Below are positions 16,852 through 25,202 of a stretch of 64,000 bases of DNA, piece by piece; within the stretch, counting starts at the first letter, position 1, and every line of letters begins with the position of its first letter. The translations under genes were made by a program, and so were the position numbers. Below the pieces are notes generated by a model. It had not been told where the DNA came from. It ran no database searches and worked only from the letters and a program-made list of their open reading frames with translations. Source of the DNA: Brucella sp. 21LCYQ03 (lineage in GTDB: Bacteria > Pseudomonadota > Alphaproteobacteria > Rhizobiales > Rhizobiaceae); NCBI RefSeq assembly GCF_023554105.1, contig NZ_JAMJWE010000012.1, forward strand, positions 1 through 64,000, written 5' to 3'.

Positions 16852-19800
16852 ATGAAAAACAAACTAGCAACTATGCTGACGCTGGCGGCGGGTACATGCC
16901 TGTCCACAGCTGGCTTTGTGACAACGGCACAAGCGATTGATTACTACGATATCAAGGATGCCGCTGGAAATCCATTTATGCAGGTGCGCATATTCAATGT
17001 TGGCGATGGCTTTTATGCTGACGGCGATAAGTCGACATGGAATTTATCAGGGCCGGAAACCGATCAAGTATTAGCGGCTGTGCAGTATTGGGCCGAGATG
17101 ATCACGGTCATACCAGGAAACAATCCGGCAATCATCAATCTTGGTACTTACGACGACCCTGGTGCATCCGCACTCAGCCCTGTTTCGGTTCAAAAGCAAG
17201 GATCGGGCACACTCGTTGAGGCTGCGATAACCAACAGGGAAGTCGGCCAACTGCAATATGGTTCACATGGCCTCATAAATGTCGGCCAAATGAACTGGGC
17301 ACCGGCACCATTCATTGCCTCGCAATTGCCGCTCACCCCACAGGTCGATATGACCAGTGTTCTCATTCATGAAGTGGCCCATGCTCTAGGGATTAGCTCA
17401 GAGACACTCGAACAGTCCGTAGATGGCATTCAGTATCTTGGCTTTCCGTCAATCATCGATAATTGGTCTACTCATTTACGCGATGACAATGGCAAGGCAG
17501 CAGCCCCCGACCAAATTATTTACTGCAATGTTTGCTCACTGCCCGGCGAAGACGAGGATATTTTCGATGTGCGCGAAGATCGCGCCTATTTCACCGGCGA
17601 TCATGTCTCAGAAGTGCTTGCAGGTGCCATGCCCGGTATTCCTGTGCGCACAGGCAATGATCTTTTTGAAAACGATCCAGGCAGAATTGACGCGCCAGTA
17701 TTCTCGCATATTGAGCTTAAAAACAGCCTGATGAGCCATCAGAACTATCGAAATTATACCAATCTTATGGAAGCTGAAGTCGCGTCACTGCAAGATTTGG
17801 GTTATTCGATCGACAGGCGCAACTTTTTCGGTTTTTCCATTTATAGCGATAACCAGACGCTGATCAATGACAATCCCTTCACCGCCCGTAATGCCAGCGG
17901 AACGGGCTATATTGAGAATAGCTACAACATGTCCACGCTTGGGCTTGGTCTGCATGTGTATGGTAGCAACAATAGCATTACTCAGCGCGCTGACATTCTG
18001 AGCGCCGGCGCTGGCGGTGGTGGCATTCGTGTGGACGGCGCCAGCAATGATCTGACTGTCCTACCCGGAACCCGCATTTATGCCAATGGCGCTTATGCGC
18101 GAGGCATCATGTTTAGCTATGGCAAGGATCACAATTTTAACCAGCGTGGCGATGTCGAAGCACTTGGCGAGAACGGTATCGCCGCGAGCTTCGATTTCGG
18201 TCATAATTCGCTGGGTGATGAAGGTGAATATCGCGGGTCATATTTTGTCGTCTCAAATACCATCCCGTTGGAAACCTCGCTTCCGGATTATTATCAATCA
18301 GCACTTGCCGAGGTAAGCGGGCCTCTGGTCACATCTTTCGATCTGACAGGCCGTGTTGCTGGCAGCTATGCCGCGATTTATATGTCTGACAATGCCTATG
18401 TTGGCGCGATCAACGTCATGGATGGGGCATCAATTTCCGGCGATATCATTTCCAATTATGATGAGACTGATGCCTCTGGAGATCAGCGCATAACAGCTCT
18501 GAACTTTGGCCTCAAAGCAGATGCCGAGGGCCACTCAACTGCCGTGGCGGATGCCGCGTTTTCCATGGCTTATGCCGGCAATATTACCGGCATCAGTAAC
18601 TTGTCGCTCACCCTTGCGGGCGGCACCACCCGGCTGACCGGTGATCACGAACTCTATAATGTCGACATTGCGCAGAATGCGGCGCTGACTGGCAAGGGCC
18701 ACTACCTGCTCAATAGCAATGGCGCATTTAACAATTATGGTACGCTCGCTCCATATGCGACTGGACAAGCCATTACGATTGATGGCTCCTATATCCAGTC
18801 CGAAACAGGTAAGTTGCAGCTCGCTTTTAACGACAAAAGTGAAATCAGCAGTCTCATTGTTCGCGGTAATGCAGACCTTGACGGAAGCTTGGCTTTTGCG
18901 CCCGAACGCGGCTGGTACCAGAACGGTTTTACCATTACATCTAACACTTGGCTGAGTGCCGATACGATCACCGGGTCTTTTGCGGATGTTGCAACCACCC
19001 TCGCGTCGCCCACACTCACGGCAACAGCTTTTGATAACGGCTCCAACACCTACACGGTATCGTTAAACCGTGATGCTAATGCTTACGCACAATATGGCGA
19101 TACCAAAAACAGCAGGTCAGTCGGCGCTGCTATCGACAAATCTGCCGGAAATGCTGGCTCTGGCCTACAATCATTGATCGCCGCACTGGATTTTTCCGTA
19201 CCTGATGGCTCTGACATTCGCTCCGCATTGCCTCAACTTACGGGAGAGGCTTACGCATCAACATCAGGCGCGCTTATCAATATGAGCAGTGCTACGCGAT
19301 CAGCGGTTAACAACCGCTTGCAACAGGCCTTTGACGGCGCTCCCGTTACAACGGTCGCTGTGATGGCATTTGGCCCGGATGAAAAGACAGGCAACGAACA
19401 GCCTTCGGGAATAGATCTGGTCGCACCGGCTTCAACAGGCCTTTCCACATATGATCTGGCGCGTTATGCCGCTTGGGCTTCGGCTTTCGGAAGTTGGACA
19501 AACCAGTCCGGCAATAGCAATGCGGCAGGCAGCAAAACCTCACTTGGCGGATTTGTTAGCGGTATTGATGCAAACGTCTATGATAATTGGCGGCTCGGCG
19601 CGATGGCCGGTTATAGCCGTTCAACATTCAAGTCCGCTGAACGCGCAGCCTCGGGCTCCAGCGACAACTATACTCTCGGCGTTTATACGGGCACCGAATG
19701 GGCAGCACCGCATGGAGCCGTCGCCTTTCGCTCCGGCCTTGCTTATACGTGGCACAAGCTTGAAATGAACCGTTCAATCACCTTTCCGGGTTTCTCCGAT

Positions 19801-20304
19801 AACTTATCAGCGGATTACGACGGTGGAATTTTCCAGATCTTTGGTGAGCTGGGCTACAAGATCAATGTCATGCAACGTTCACTCATTGAGCCGTATGTAA
19901 ATCTTGCCTATGTCAATTTGCGCACGGATGGCTTTACAGAAACCGGTCTCAATGGTGCAGCACTGAGTATTCACTCTGATAAGGTGGACACAACGCTTTC
20001 AACACTTGGCATGCGTGCTTCTACAGGCTTTGAGCTTGGTAATATTACCTCCACAGCACGAATTGATCTGGGTTGGCGCCATGCATTTGGCGATAACACT
20101 CCAACATCGACGGCAAGCTTCGCAGCAGGATCATCTCTGTTCACAGCCACGGGTAATGCAATTGGAAAAGATACTGCTTTAATTGAGGCGGGATTTGATT
20201 TCGAATTAGGCAAGCAGGCGACGATCGGCGTTGGTTATCAGGGGCAATTCGGTTCCGGTCTCACCCAGAATGGTTTAAATGCCGATTTGCGTGTGAAATT
20301 TTAG
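16852..20304 (+). CDS. autotransporter with metzincin-like zinc-protease passenger domain
   Basis: A 1150-residue secreted type V protein. GGAGGG precedes the ATG. Signal peptide residues 1-28 end at AQA. Residues ~29-320 form a protease-like domain with HEVAHALG (H173, E174, H177) and, 113 residues after the last His, a candidate Met-turn NSLMSH (291-296), followed by the helix AEVASLQDLGYSIDRRNFFG. The residue at the usual third metzincin ligand position is Ser, so the third zinc ligand must lie elsewhere or be missing. Residues ~330-760 are Gly/Asn-rich, low-charge, repetitive sequence typical of a beta-helix passenger. The last ~270 residues form an autotransporter barrel ending in Phe. 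I recall similar proteins (LMSHxxYRNYT...LQDIGY) in other Proteobacteria; their substrates are unknown to me. Confidence 0.88.
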   Translation: MKNKLATMLTLAAGTCLSTAGFVTTAQAIDYYDIKDAAGNPFMQVRIFNVGDGFYADGDKSTWNLSGPETDQVLAAVQYWAEMITVIPGNNPAIINLGTYDDPGASALSPVSVQKQGSGTLVEAAITNREVGQLQYGSHGLINVGQMNWAPAPFIASQLPLTPQVDMTSVLIHEVAHALGISSETLEQSVDGIQYLGFPSIIDNWSTHLRDDNGKAAAPDQIIYCNVCSLPGEDEDIFDVREDRAYFTGDHVSEVLAGAMPGIPVRTGNDLFENDPGRIDAPVFSHIELKNSLMSHQNYRNYTNLMEAEVASLQDLGYSIDRRNFFGFSIYSDNQTLINDNPFTARNASGTGYIENSYNMSTLGLGLHVYGSNNSITQRADILSAGAGGGGIRVDGASNDLTVLPGTRIYANGAYARGIMFSYGKDHNFNQRGDVEALGENGIAASFDFGHNSLGDEGEYRGSYFVVSNTIPLETSLPDYYQSALAEVSGPLVTSFDLTGRVAGSYAAIYMSDNAYVGAINVMDGASISGDIISNYDETDASGDQRITALNFGLKADAEGHSTAVADAAFSMAYAGNITGISNLSLTLAGGTTRLTGDHELYNVDIAQNAALTGKGHYLLNSNGAFNNYGTLAPYATGQAITIDGSYIQSETGKLQLAFNDKSEISSLIVRGNADLDGSLAFAPERGWYQNGFTITSNTWLSADTITGSFADVATTLASPTLTATAFDNGSNTYTVSLNRDANAYAQYGDTKNSRSVGAAIDKSAGNAGSGLQSLIAALDFSVPDGSDIRSALPQLTGEAYASTSGALINMSSATRSAVNNRLQQAFDGAPVTTVAVMAFGPDEKTGNEQPSGIDLVAPASTGLSTYDLARYAAWASAFGSWTNQSGNSNAAGSKTSLGGFVSGIDANVYDNWRLGAMAGYSRSTFKSAERAASGSSDNYTLGVYTGTEWAAPHGAVAFRSGLAYTWHKLEMNRSITFPGFSDNLSADYDGGIFQIFGELGYKINVMQRSLIEPYVNLAYVNLRTDGFTETGLNGAALSIHSDKVDTTLSTLGMRASTGFELGNITSTARIDLGWRHAFGDNTPTSTASFAAGSSLFTATGNAIGKDTALIEAGFDFELGKQATIGVGYQGQFGSGLTQNGLNADLRVKF

Positions 20305-20316
20305 GCCTATATCAAA

Positions 20317-20354
20317 ATACCGCCGGAAAACTGGTCACAATTTTTCGGCGGTAT
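20317..20354. terminator. bidirectional terminator
   Basis: A strong stem with arms ATACCGCCG-(G)-AAAA and TTTTCGGCGGTAT, one G bulge and a 12-nt loop. It lies between the convergent autotransporter (ends 20304) and FUSC gene (ends 20409). The A and T runs make it usable in both directions. Confidence 0.75.
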
Positions 20355-20408
20355 ATATGACATTCAACCAAAGATTATAGACGCTGTTTTTGATTGAACT
20401 GACGTCTT

Positions 20409-22367
20409 TTACATATTTTTTAACTTCAGAATATTTTCATACAAATTGATCAGCGATTTGTCATACGATCCAGCAGCGATGCTCTCATGTAGTTTATCAA
20501 GCTTATCCGTTTGATCGACTAAAGCATCTTTTGGACTGGCTATGCTCTGCATGACAGACGCCAATCCTTCAACAAACTCATTATCTGTATTTCCCCCGCC
20601 GTTCTCTCTGACCAGAGCATAATTAGTTATGCACTCACATATTCTGTCAGCAGTTGATAGTGCAGGCAGCCAAGCCAAAGCTTCAGTACTGGCAGGCGGA
20701 GGCTCGGAGGTAGAACGCTGCAGTTGGATGCGCAAATTAGATAACGCGCCATAAGCTTCACGCCGCTTCGCAGCGCTCTGATCAAAAATTGAGATTATAT
20801 CGCCATCGTCATGGCCAGAACTGTCAATTGTACTGCGCAAATAGTCTGCCAAGATTATCAGCGTTTTAGAGAAGTTATGTTTTATCGGTTTATCAATTGA
20901 TTTTGGCCAGATCAGATAGCCAAAAACTAAAACGATACCCGCACCAATCACAGTATCACTAAGACGCTGAACGCCATAGTTCACAGTTGGCCCGGCAACA
21001 ATCAGGTCAATAAGGATAAGTATTAGTGGTGTTAGAAAAGTGCAAAGTAGTGCATAGCCTTTAAGCGCTGACCACGGAATAATCGCGCTCAGAACAGCAA
21101 TCACAAAAACCAGATAAAAATCTTTAGGCATCACCATAAAAATTAATGTCGCAATCAATACACCAATGAGTGTTCCAGCGCTGCGCTGAACAGCCCGGAC
21201 AAAAACGGATCCAAAATCTGGCTTCAGAATGACCGCCACAGAAAGCGGTATCCAATAAGAGCGATAACCTGGCACTGTAAATTCAGCAATCATCGCTATC
21301 AGCATGCAAATAGCAAGCCGGAATGCAGCATTGACAACCTCTCGCCCCAGAAACAATTTCGCTTTTAATCGCGAAAAGCTAAAAGTCGGCATGGAACGAT
21401 CAAGAGACAGCGCATGCAATATCGACAATGATCCCGTTGATTGTCTTGAAGAAACAATAACTTCTGATAGATGAGAAATATTGTAAAGCAAAGGGCCCCT
21501 CGCCTTATCGTCGATATTTACCGGATCAGGCGTAGCCTTATACATGATGGTCTTAGCTAAAAAATTGAGGCGATCAGCCACCTGTTCCAAAACAGACGCA
21601 TCATCTCGCTTTGCAATCAGCAATGCCGCAATTCGATCCGTGATGGAAAGAATATTTGCGCTCCAATCTCGTGTAACCGAGCGCCCAGCTTCATGAAGCT
21701 GGTCGTTCATCAATGCAGCATAGGCCTTTGACTGCGCAGCGTTAACGCCGCGAATGGCTGTCTGAACTGCAACGTCGTTGAATGGTGTTGAAGCCGATAT
21801 ACGCGCAAGATCAGCCAGCGTATCAAGTAATGATGCAACGATTTCTCGTTCTGGTCTCTTAGGGCTCACAAGCGCTTCAATTGCAAGCAACATCGCCGCG
21901 AATGCTGCTCCACTGCCAAAAAGTGACGGCATCAACCAGATAGATGCTGTGGAATGTACGTGAGCCGCAACAATTGTCATGACAAGCATCTGTAGCGCGC
22001 CCGCAGAAACCGCCGCGCCATAGCCACTAATCAAACCAGAGAACAGAGCCACGCCTACAATGCCGACAATCGTTGCAGCGCCGTGCCCCCCAATCAAAGC
22101 GCCTATCAAATAACCGCTCATGCCCATCGGTGCTGCAATCAATATTCGGCGGAACCGGGCAAGATAAGGGTCATTTTTTTCGCTTATGCCCGTGAGAAGC
22201 CCGCCGAGGCATATGAGCATCGCTGGAAGAACGTGCCCGGTCATAAAACCTATGCTCATCGGCACAGTGGTTAATAACGTCAGCCGTATCGACAGACGCC
22301 ACGGCAAATAAGGTGCGGGCGAAATTTTAGCAAGATTGCGCAACCATTGCGCCGGTTGATAGGCCAT
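20409..22367 (-). CDS. FUSC-family (YccS/AaeB-like) inner-membrane protein
   Basis: A 652-residue membrane protein with two similar halves. Each half has a block of hydrophobic helices (about residues 25-165 and 335-475) followed by a long soluble helical region. This matches the fusaric acid resistance/aromatic acid exporter superfamily. A characteristic piece is RSYWIPLSVAVILKPDFGSVFVRAVQRSAGTLIGVLIATL at the start of the second membrane block. Such proteins are linked to efflux of aromatic acids, but no membrane-fusion (AaeA-like) gene is adjacent. The start is uncertain: ATG at 22367, or in-frame GTG at 22379; neither has a clear ribosome-binding site. Confidence 0.85.
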   Translation of the reverse strand: MAYQPAQWLRNLAKISPAPYLPWRLSIRLTLLTTVPMSIGFMTGHVLPAMLICLGGLLTGISEKNDPYLARFRRILIAAPMGMSGYLIGALIGGHGAATIVGIVGVALFSGLISGYGAAVSAGALQMLVMTIVAAHVHSTASIWLMPSLFGSGAAFAAMLLAIEALVSPKRPEREIVASLLDTLADLARISASTPFNDVAVQTAIRGVNAAQSKAYAALMNDQLHEAGRSVTRDWSANILSITDRIAALLIAKRDDASVLEQVADRLNFLAKTIMYKATPDPVNIDDKARGPLLYNISHLSEVIVSSRQSTGSLSILHALSLDRSMPTFSFSRLKAKLFLGREVVNAAFRLAICMLIAMIAEFTVPGYRSYWIPLSVAVILKPDFGSVFVRAVQRSAGTLIGVLIATLIFMVMPKDFYLVFVIAVLSAIIPWSALKGYALLCTFLTPLILILIDLIVAGPTVNYGVQRLSDTVIGAGIVLVFGYLIWPKSIDKPIKHNFSKTLIILADYLRSTIDSSGHDDGDIISIFDQSAAKRREAYGALSNLRIQLQRSTSEPPPASTEALAWLPALSTADRICECITNYALVRENGGGNTDNEFVEGLASVMQSIASPKDALVDQTDKLDKLHESIAAGSYDKSLINLYENILKLKNM

Positions 22368-22412
22368 AGAAGACAACACTTTTGTTGGTCAGAGCGTATC
22401 TCCAAAAAAGCA

Positions 22413-22483
22413 GTTTTCGGGATAGGCGTTAAAACAAAGGGCGGGAGCGGTTGCGGCACGAACCAGAGATGCAAAAACCGCTC
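22413..22483. repeat. intergenic inverted repeats between FUSC and Ntn-hydrolase genes
   Basis: Two adjacent palindromes. The first has arms GTTTT and AAAAC (22413-22435) around GATAGGCGTTA, a core also found at 4747-4757. The second has arms GAGCGGTT (22445-22452) and AACCGCTC (22476-22483), followed on the plus strand by TTTT. They look like a dispersed intergenic palindromic element of the genome, but only two copies of the core are in view. Confidence 0.35.
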
Positions 22484-22549
22484 TTTTGTGTTGTGCACGG
22501 TTCGACTGATTGAGGTGATGAACCATACTTATACAGGAGTGAAATACCC

Positions 22550-23701
22550 TTACCTCAGAAGAATATCCGTCACATCATAGACACCAGCTGCAGATATTTT
22601 ATCAAGCGGCGCAAGCTTCAATTCGCTCTGCGCAAACAGCTGCTTCAAATCAAACTTTATGTAGTTGATTGAATCGTAAGTGCGAACATGAAACTCCTTG
22701 TTGGTCAGGTCAACAAGCACAGTCCAAGATGTATATTCCGATTCATATTCGTTATCGCCCGCATCACTCGCGAAGCTTTCAATATCGAGATCTCCGGACT
22801 GTGCGGGGTCGATCGTGATGCCGCGTGGACGGTCAAAATTATTCATCATATGACCAAGTGTGCGAATTGCTTTTTCGGAAGCCGGCTTTTCAGCATAAGT
22901 CGTGTAATAAGCCGCCCGTACAAAACGCCCAACAGATGTATTAGATGCAGGCAAACCCGCGGTCGCTATGCCTGAATCTGGCTGAGATACCTGTAAATCA
23001 CCAAACTTTCCTTTCGACTGATCAAGGTTGTTCAGGAATGTGTAATTGTTAAGGTTGGTCAGGTGCCATGTAAATTCTGGCCCATTGGTCATCACACCAA
23101 CCGGGTTGTCATAAACATTTTGCCTCTCGCTTGAGAACTCAATGACGATGGACTTACCCAAACGATCATGTACAACAAAATGAAACGGCGTCTTTGCACC
23201 CTTTAAGGGCACGAGTGCGGTTAGTATTGCCGTATTGTGGCTGAGCGCTGCCTTCACGTCTGCCGCAGTTGCAAACTGCGCCAAAATCCACGCACCAAGA
23301 TCGATTGCCGCAAGCATTGCCTTGGTTTTAGCAGAATTGGCTGCGGGGCCTGATGCTCCAGAAAACGCTAGCACGCTGAAAGTAAGGCCTTGTTCGTTCA
23401 CACCTTCAACAATTTTCAGATCTGCGATACTCTCATTAGGAACAGCGATTGCAAATATGCCGTACTTGGCCTGAAACTCCAAAGGCGTATGGCCGTCAAC
23501 AACTGAAGAAAACTTGTACCCTTGCGGAATGCTTGCAACAACGTACGGCAGTTCCATGGTTAGCTCCATGGTCCGTCCAGCATATGCCCCACCACTCGCA
23601 TCTCGAAACAATAAAGCTGTGCACGCGAGCCAAATATCGCTGGAAACATTATAATTGGATACTTCAGTAATAAACGGCACGACTGCTGAGATCAAAGACA
23701 C
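22550..23701 (-). CDS. choloylglycine hydrolase/penicillin acylase-family Ntn amidase
   Basis: A 383-residue linear-amide C-N hydrolase. The nucleophile is C27 in LACTALLFRDASGGAYAGRTMEL. R43 lies 16 residues later, as Arg18 does after Cys2 in bile-salt hydrolases. The usual Asp21 position is Glu (E46), as in penicillin-acylase-like members. TNGPEFTWHLTNL is the conserved central block. Cys must become N-terminal to act, so 26 residues have to be removed. The start is GTG with GAGGGG eight bases upstream. The N-terminal peptide is hydrophobic but lacks the positive charge of a normal signal peptide. Substrates in this family are bile salts, penicillin V or N-acyl homoserine lactones; which applies here is unknown. 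Confidence 0.85.
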   Translation of the reverse strand: MSLISAVVPFITEVSNYNVSSDIWLACTALLFRDASGGAYAGRTMELTMELPYVVASIPQGYKFSSVVDGHTPLEFQAKYGIFAIAVPNESIADLKIVEGVNEQGLTFSVLAFSGASGPAANSAKTKAMLAAIDLGAWILAQFATAADVKAALSHNTAILTALVPLKGAKTPFHFVVHDRLGKSIVIEFSSERQNVYDNPVGVMTNGPEFTWHLTNLNNYTFLNNLDQSKGKFGDLQVSQPDSGIATAGLPASNTSVGRFVRAAYYTTYAEKPASEKAIRTLGHMMNNFDRPRGITIDPAQSGDLDIESFASDAGDNEYESEYTSWTVLVDLTNKEFHVRTYDSINYIKFDLKQLFAQSELKLAPLDKISAAGVYDVTDILLR

Positions 23702-23844
23702 TTTTTAAGCCCCTCATAATTTCGCTCACTGGCCTGCCCCGCAGAAACCTTCACTAAAAGAATTAAACATCTAAATTAAAACTAGCAATCAATTATAAGC
23801 AAAAATGGTAGTTGTATTTTTTTAGCTTTCGAAGCGTTTAAAGA

Positions 23845-23877
23845 GCCCCCGCAAAATAAACCTCATCTTCCGGGGGC
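23845..23877 (-). terminator. terminator after the glyoxalase-like gene
   Basis: Arms GCCCCCG and CGGGGGC with a 19-nt loop, 12 bases after the gene's stop on the minus strand. The RNA continues CUCUUU after the stem. Confidence 0.55.
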
Positions 23878-23888
23878 AACAGAAATAA

Positions 23889-24746
23889 TTAAATAACAAA
23901 CTCAATAATTGTGCCATTTGCATCATCAGGGGAAACGACGATGCCATCTACAACATTAGTATAAGTTACGTTGTTTCCATCAAGGACGGTTCGCACCTTA
24001 TCAAGTGACCCAACATGGATGCGCAATCCAGAAAATGCTTGAAGTGATATTTTATCCAACCAAGCCGCACCATATTTATTCTCTGCATAACTACGATCAT
24101 AGACGAGCAGTTCTGCAGAGTTTTCTCCCGTCGAAACTTTCCATCCGCCATCTATACGTGTTGACGATCCATCAGCGTAGAGTTTCGCAAAGCCTTCGGC
24201 GGATTTTGCAGGATCCGCGGAAATTGCGATAATCGCTGCCAGGCCATTAGCACCATTCGCGTGCTCAAGCAATTCAGGCACCCAAACGGTATCCCGTGTC
24301 TTATGCTGACACATGAAAACCATGCCCTGCGGCACTTCACTATCAGCAAACGAAACCGTCTCAAATGCTGCAACGCCTTCACTGCCATTCGGCAACTTCA
24401 CTGGACGAGAGAACTTACCCACTTCACCTGTTTGGATGCCTAATGCAGCGAGTTCTGACTTCGCCTGCTGCGCGTTTTCGATACGGCATGCAATGGCGTG
24501 CAGTCCTTCGCCTTGCGCGCTCAGCCTCTCGCGCTGGTGCAGGTTGCCTTCTGTTTCAGCGACAATGCCAAGAAGTTCAAAATAGTCATCCGGGAACATA
24601 ATTGTGTAATTGCCTGTCCCCTTTTCCTTGCTGTGAAGTCCACGAGGACTCAGCGTGAAACCAAGACGTCGATATTGCTCAGCACTTTTATCCAGATCGT
24701 TGACCAGAAGAAAAACGTGATCGACACCTTTAACAGGATGAGACAT
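23889..24746 (-). CDS. glyoxalase-like (VOC superfamily) protein
   Basis: A 285-residue cytoplasmic protein. The first ~130 residues look like the glyoxalase-like domain PF13468 (VKGVDHVFLLVNDLDKSAEQYRRLGFTLSPRG at the start, then NYTIMFPDDYFELLGI). A second, more divergent VOC-like half follows, ending in DANGTIIEFVI. The family includes dioxygenases, isomerases and resistance proteins, often with a metal bound by His/Glu pairs; H10 and E57 are candidate ligands. AAAGGAAC precedes the ATG. It stands alone between the Ntn-hydrolase gene and the divergent peptide-importer operon. I cannot name a substrate. Confidence 0.82.
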   Translation of the reverse strand: MSHPVKGVDHVFLLVNDLDKSAEQYRRLGFTLSPRGLHSKEKGTGNYTIMFPDDYFELLGIVAETEGNLHQRERLSAQGEGLHAIACRIENAQQAKSELAALGIQTGEVGKFSRPVKLPNGSEGVAAFETVSFADSEVPQGMVFMCQHKTRDTVWVPELLEHANGANGLAAIIAISADPAKSAEGFAKLYADGSSTRIDGGWKVSTGENSAELLVYDRSYAENKYGAAWLDKISLQAFSGLRIHVGSLDKVRTVLDGNNVTYTNVVDGIVVSPDDANGTIIEFVI

Positions 24747-25202
24747 GCAAAGAGTTCCTTTCGCTTGATCTATTCAGCCATTTGAGTTCGGCTGTAGGGA
24801 TGGACAATTCGGTGGGAGATAGTGCACGGGGATTTTACGAGTTCAAGCTAACAAAGACAAAATTGTTATTGACCCCAGCTTTTACGCTTCAATTTTTTGA
24901 GAAAATTAGGATTATTTTTCGCAGAAAACGCTTTGAAAGCTCCTGATTAGCAATTTCGCCCCGTAGAAACACAGAAAATTGAAACTTATTAACACCCCTT
25001 ATCCGGTATATTTTACCAAAATTGTCATGAATATTAGTTTATCTTGACAATATCGCAGCAAATTCTAGCATGGCAGTGCTTGCATGAAATATTTGCACTT
25101 TGAAGCGGCTTTTTGAGCAGTTTCAAGGGCTTGAACAATATTGGGCATTGCGGGAAAAGAGGCTTGAAAGCCCTCCCTCAACGTCCTTCAGGGGAACAGA
25201 GA
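24747..25202. other. divergent intergenic region
   Basis: About 450 AT-rich bases without a gene, between the leftward glyoxalase-like gene and the rightward importer operon. A candidate promoter for the importer is listed separately. Confidence 0.5.
25044..25071 (+). promoter_or_regulatory. candidate sigma70-type promoter of importer operon
   Basis: A perfect -35 hexamer TTGACA (25044-25049) and a weaker -10 TAGCAT (25066-25071) with a 16-bp spacer. It lies about 130 bases upstream of the start codon at 25203. Confidence 0.4.

Noticed and set aside
16746-16940. Small plus-strand open frame just before the autotransporter
   Set aside because: It overlaps the autotransporter start in another frame and lacks a ribosome-binding site.
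25113-25202. 30-codon N-terminal extension of the binding protein at 25203
   Set aside because: The extension lacks a ribosome-binding site and would bury the signal peptide inside the protein.
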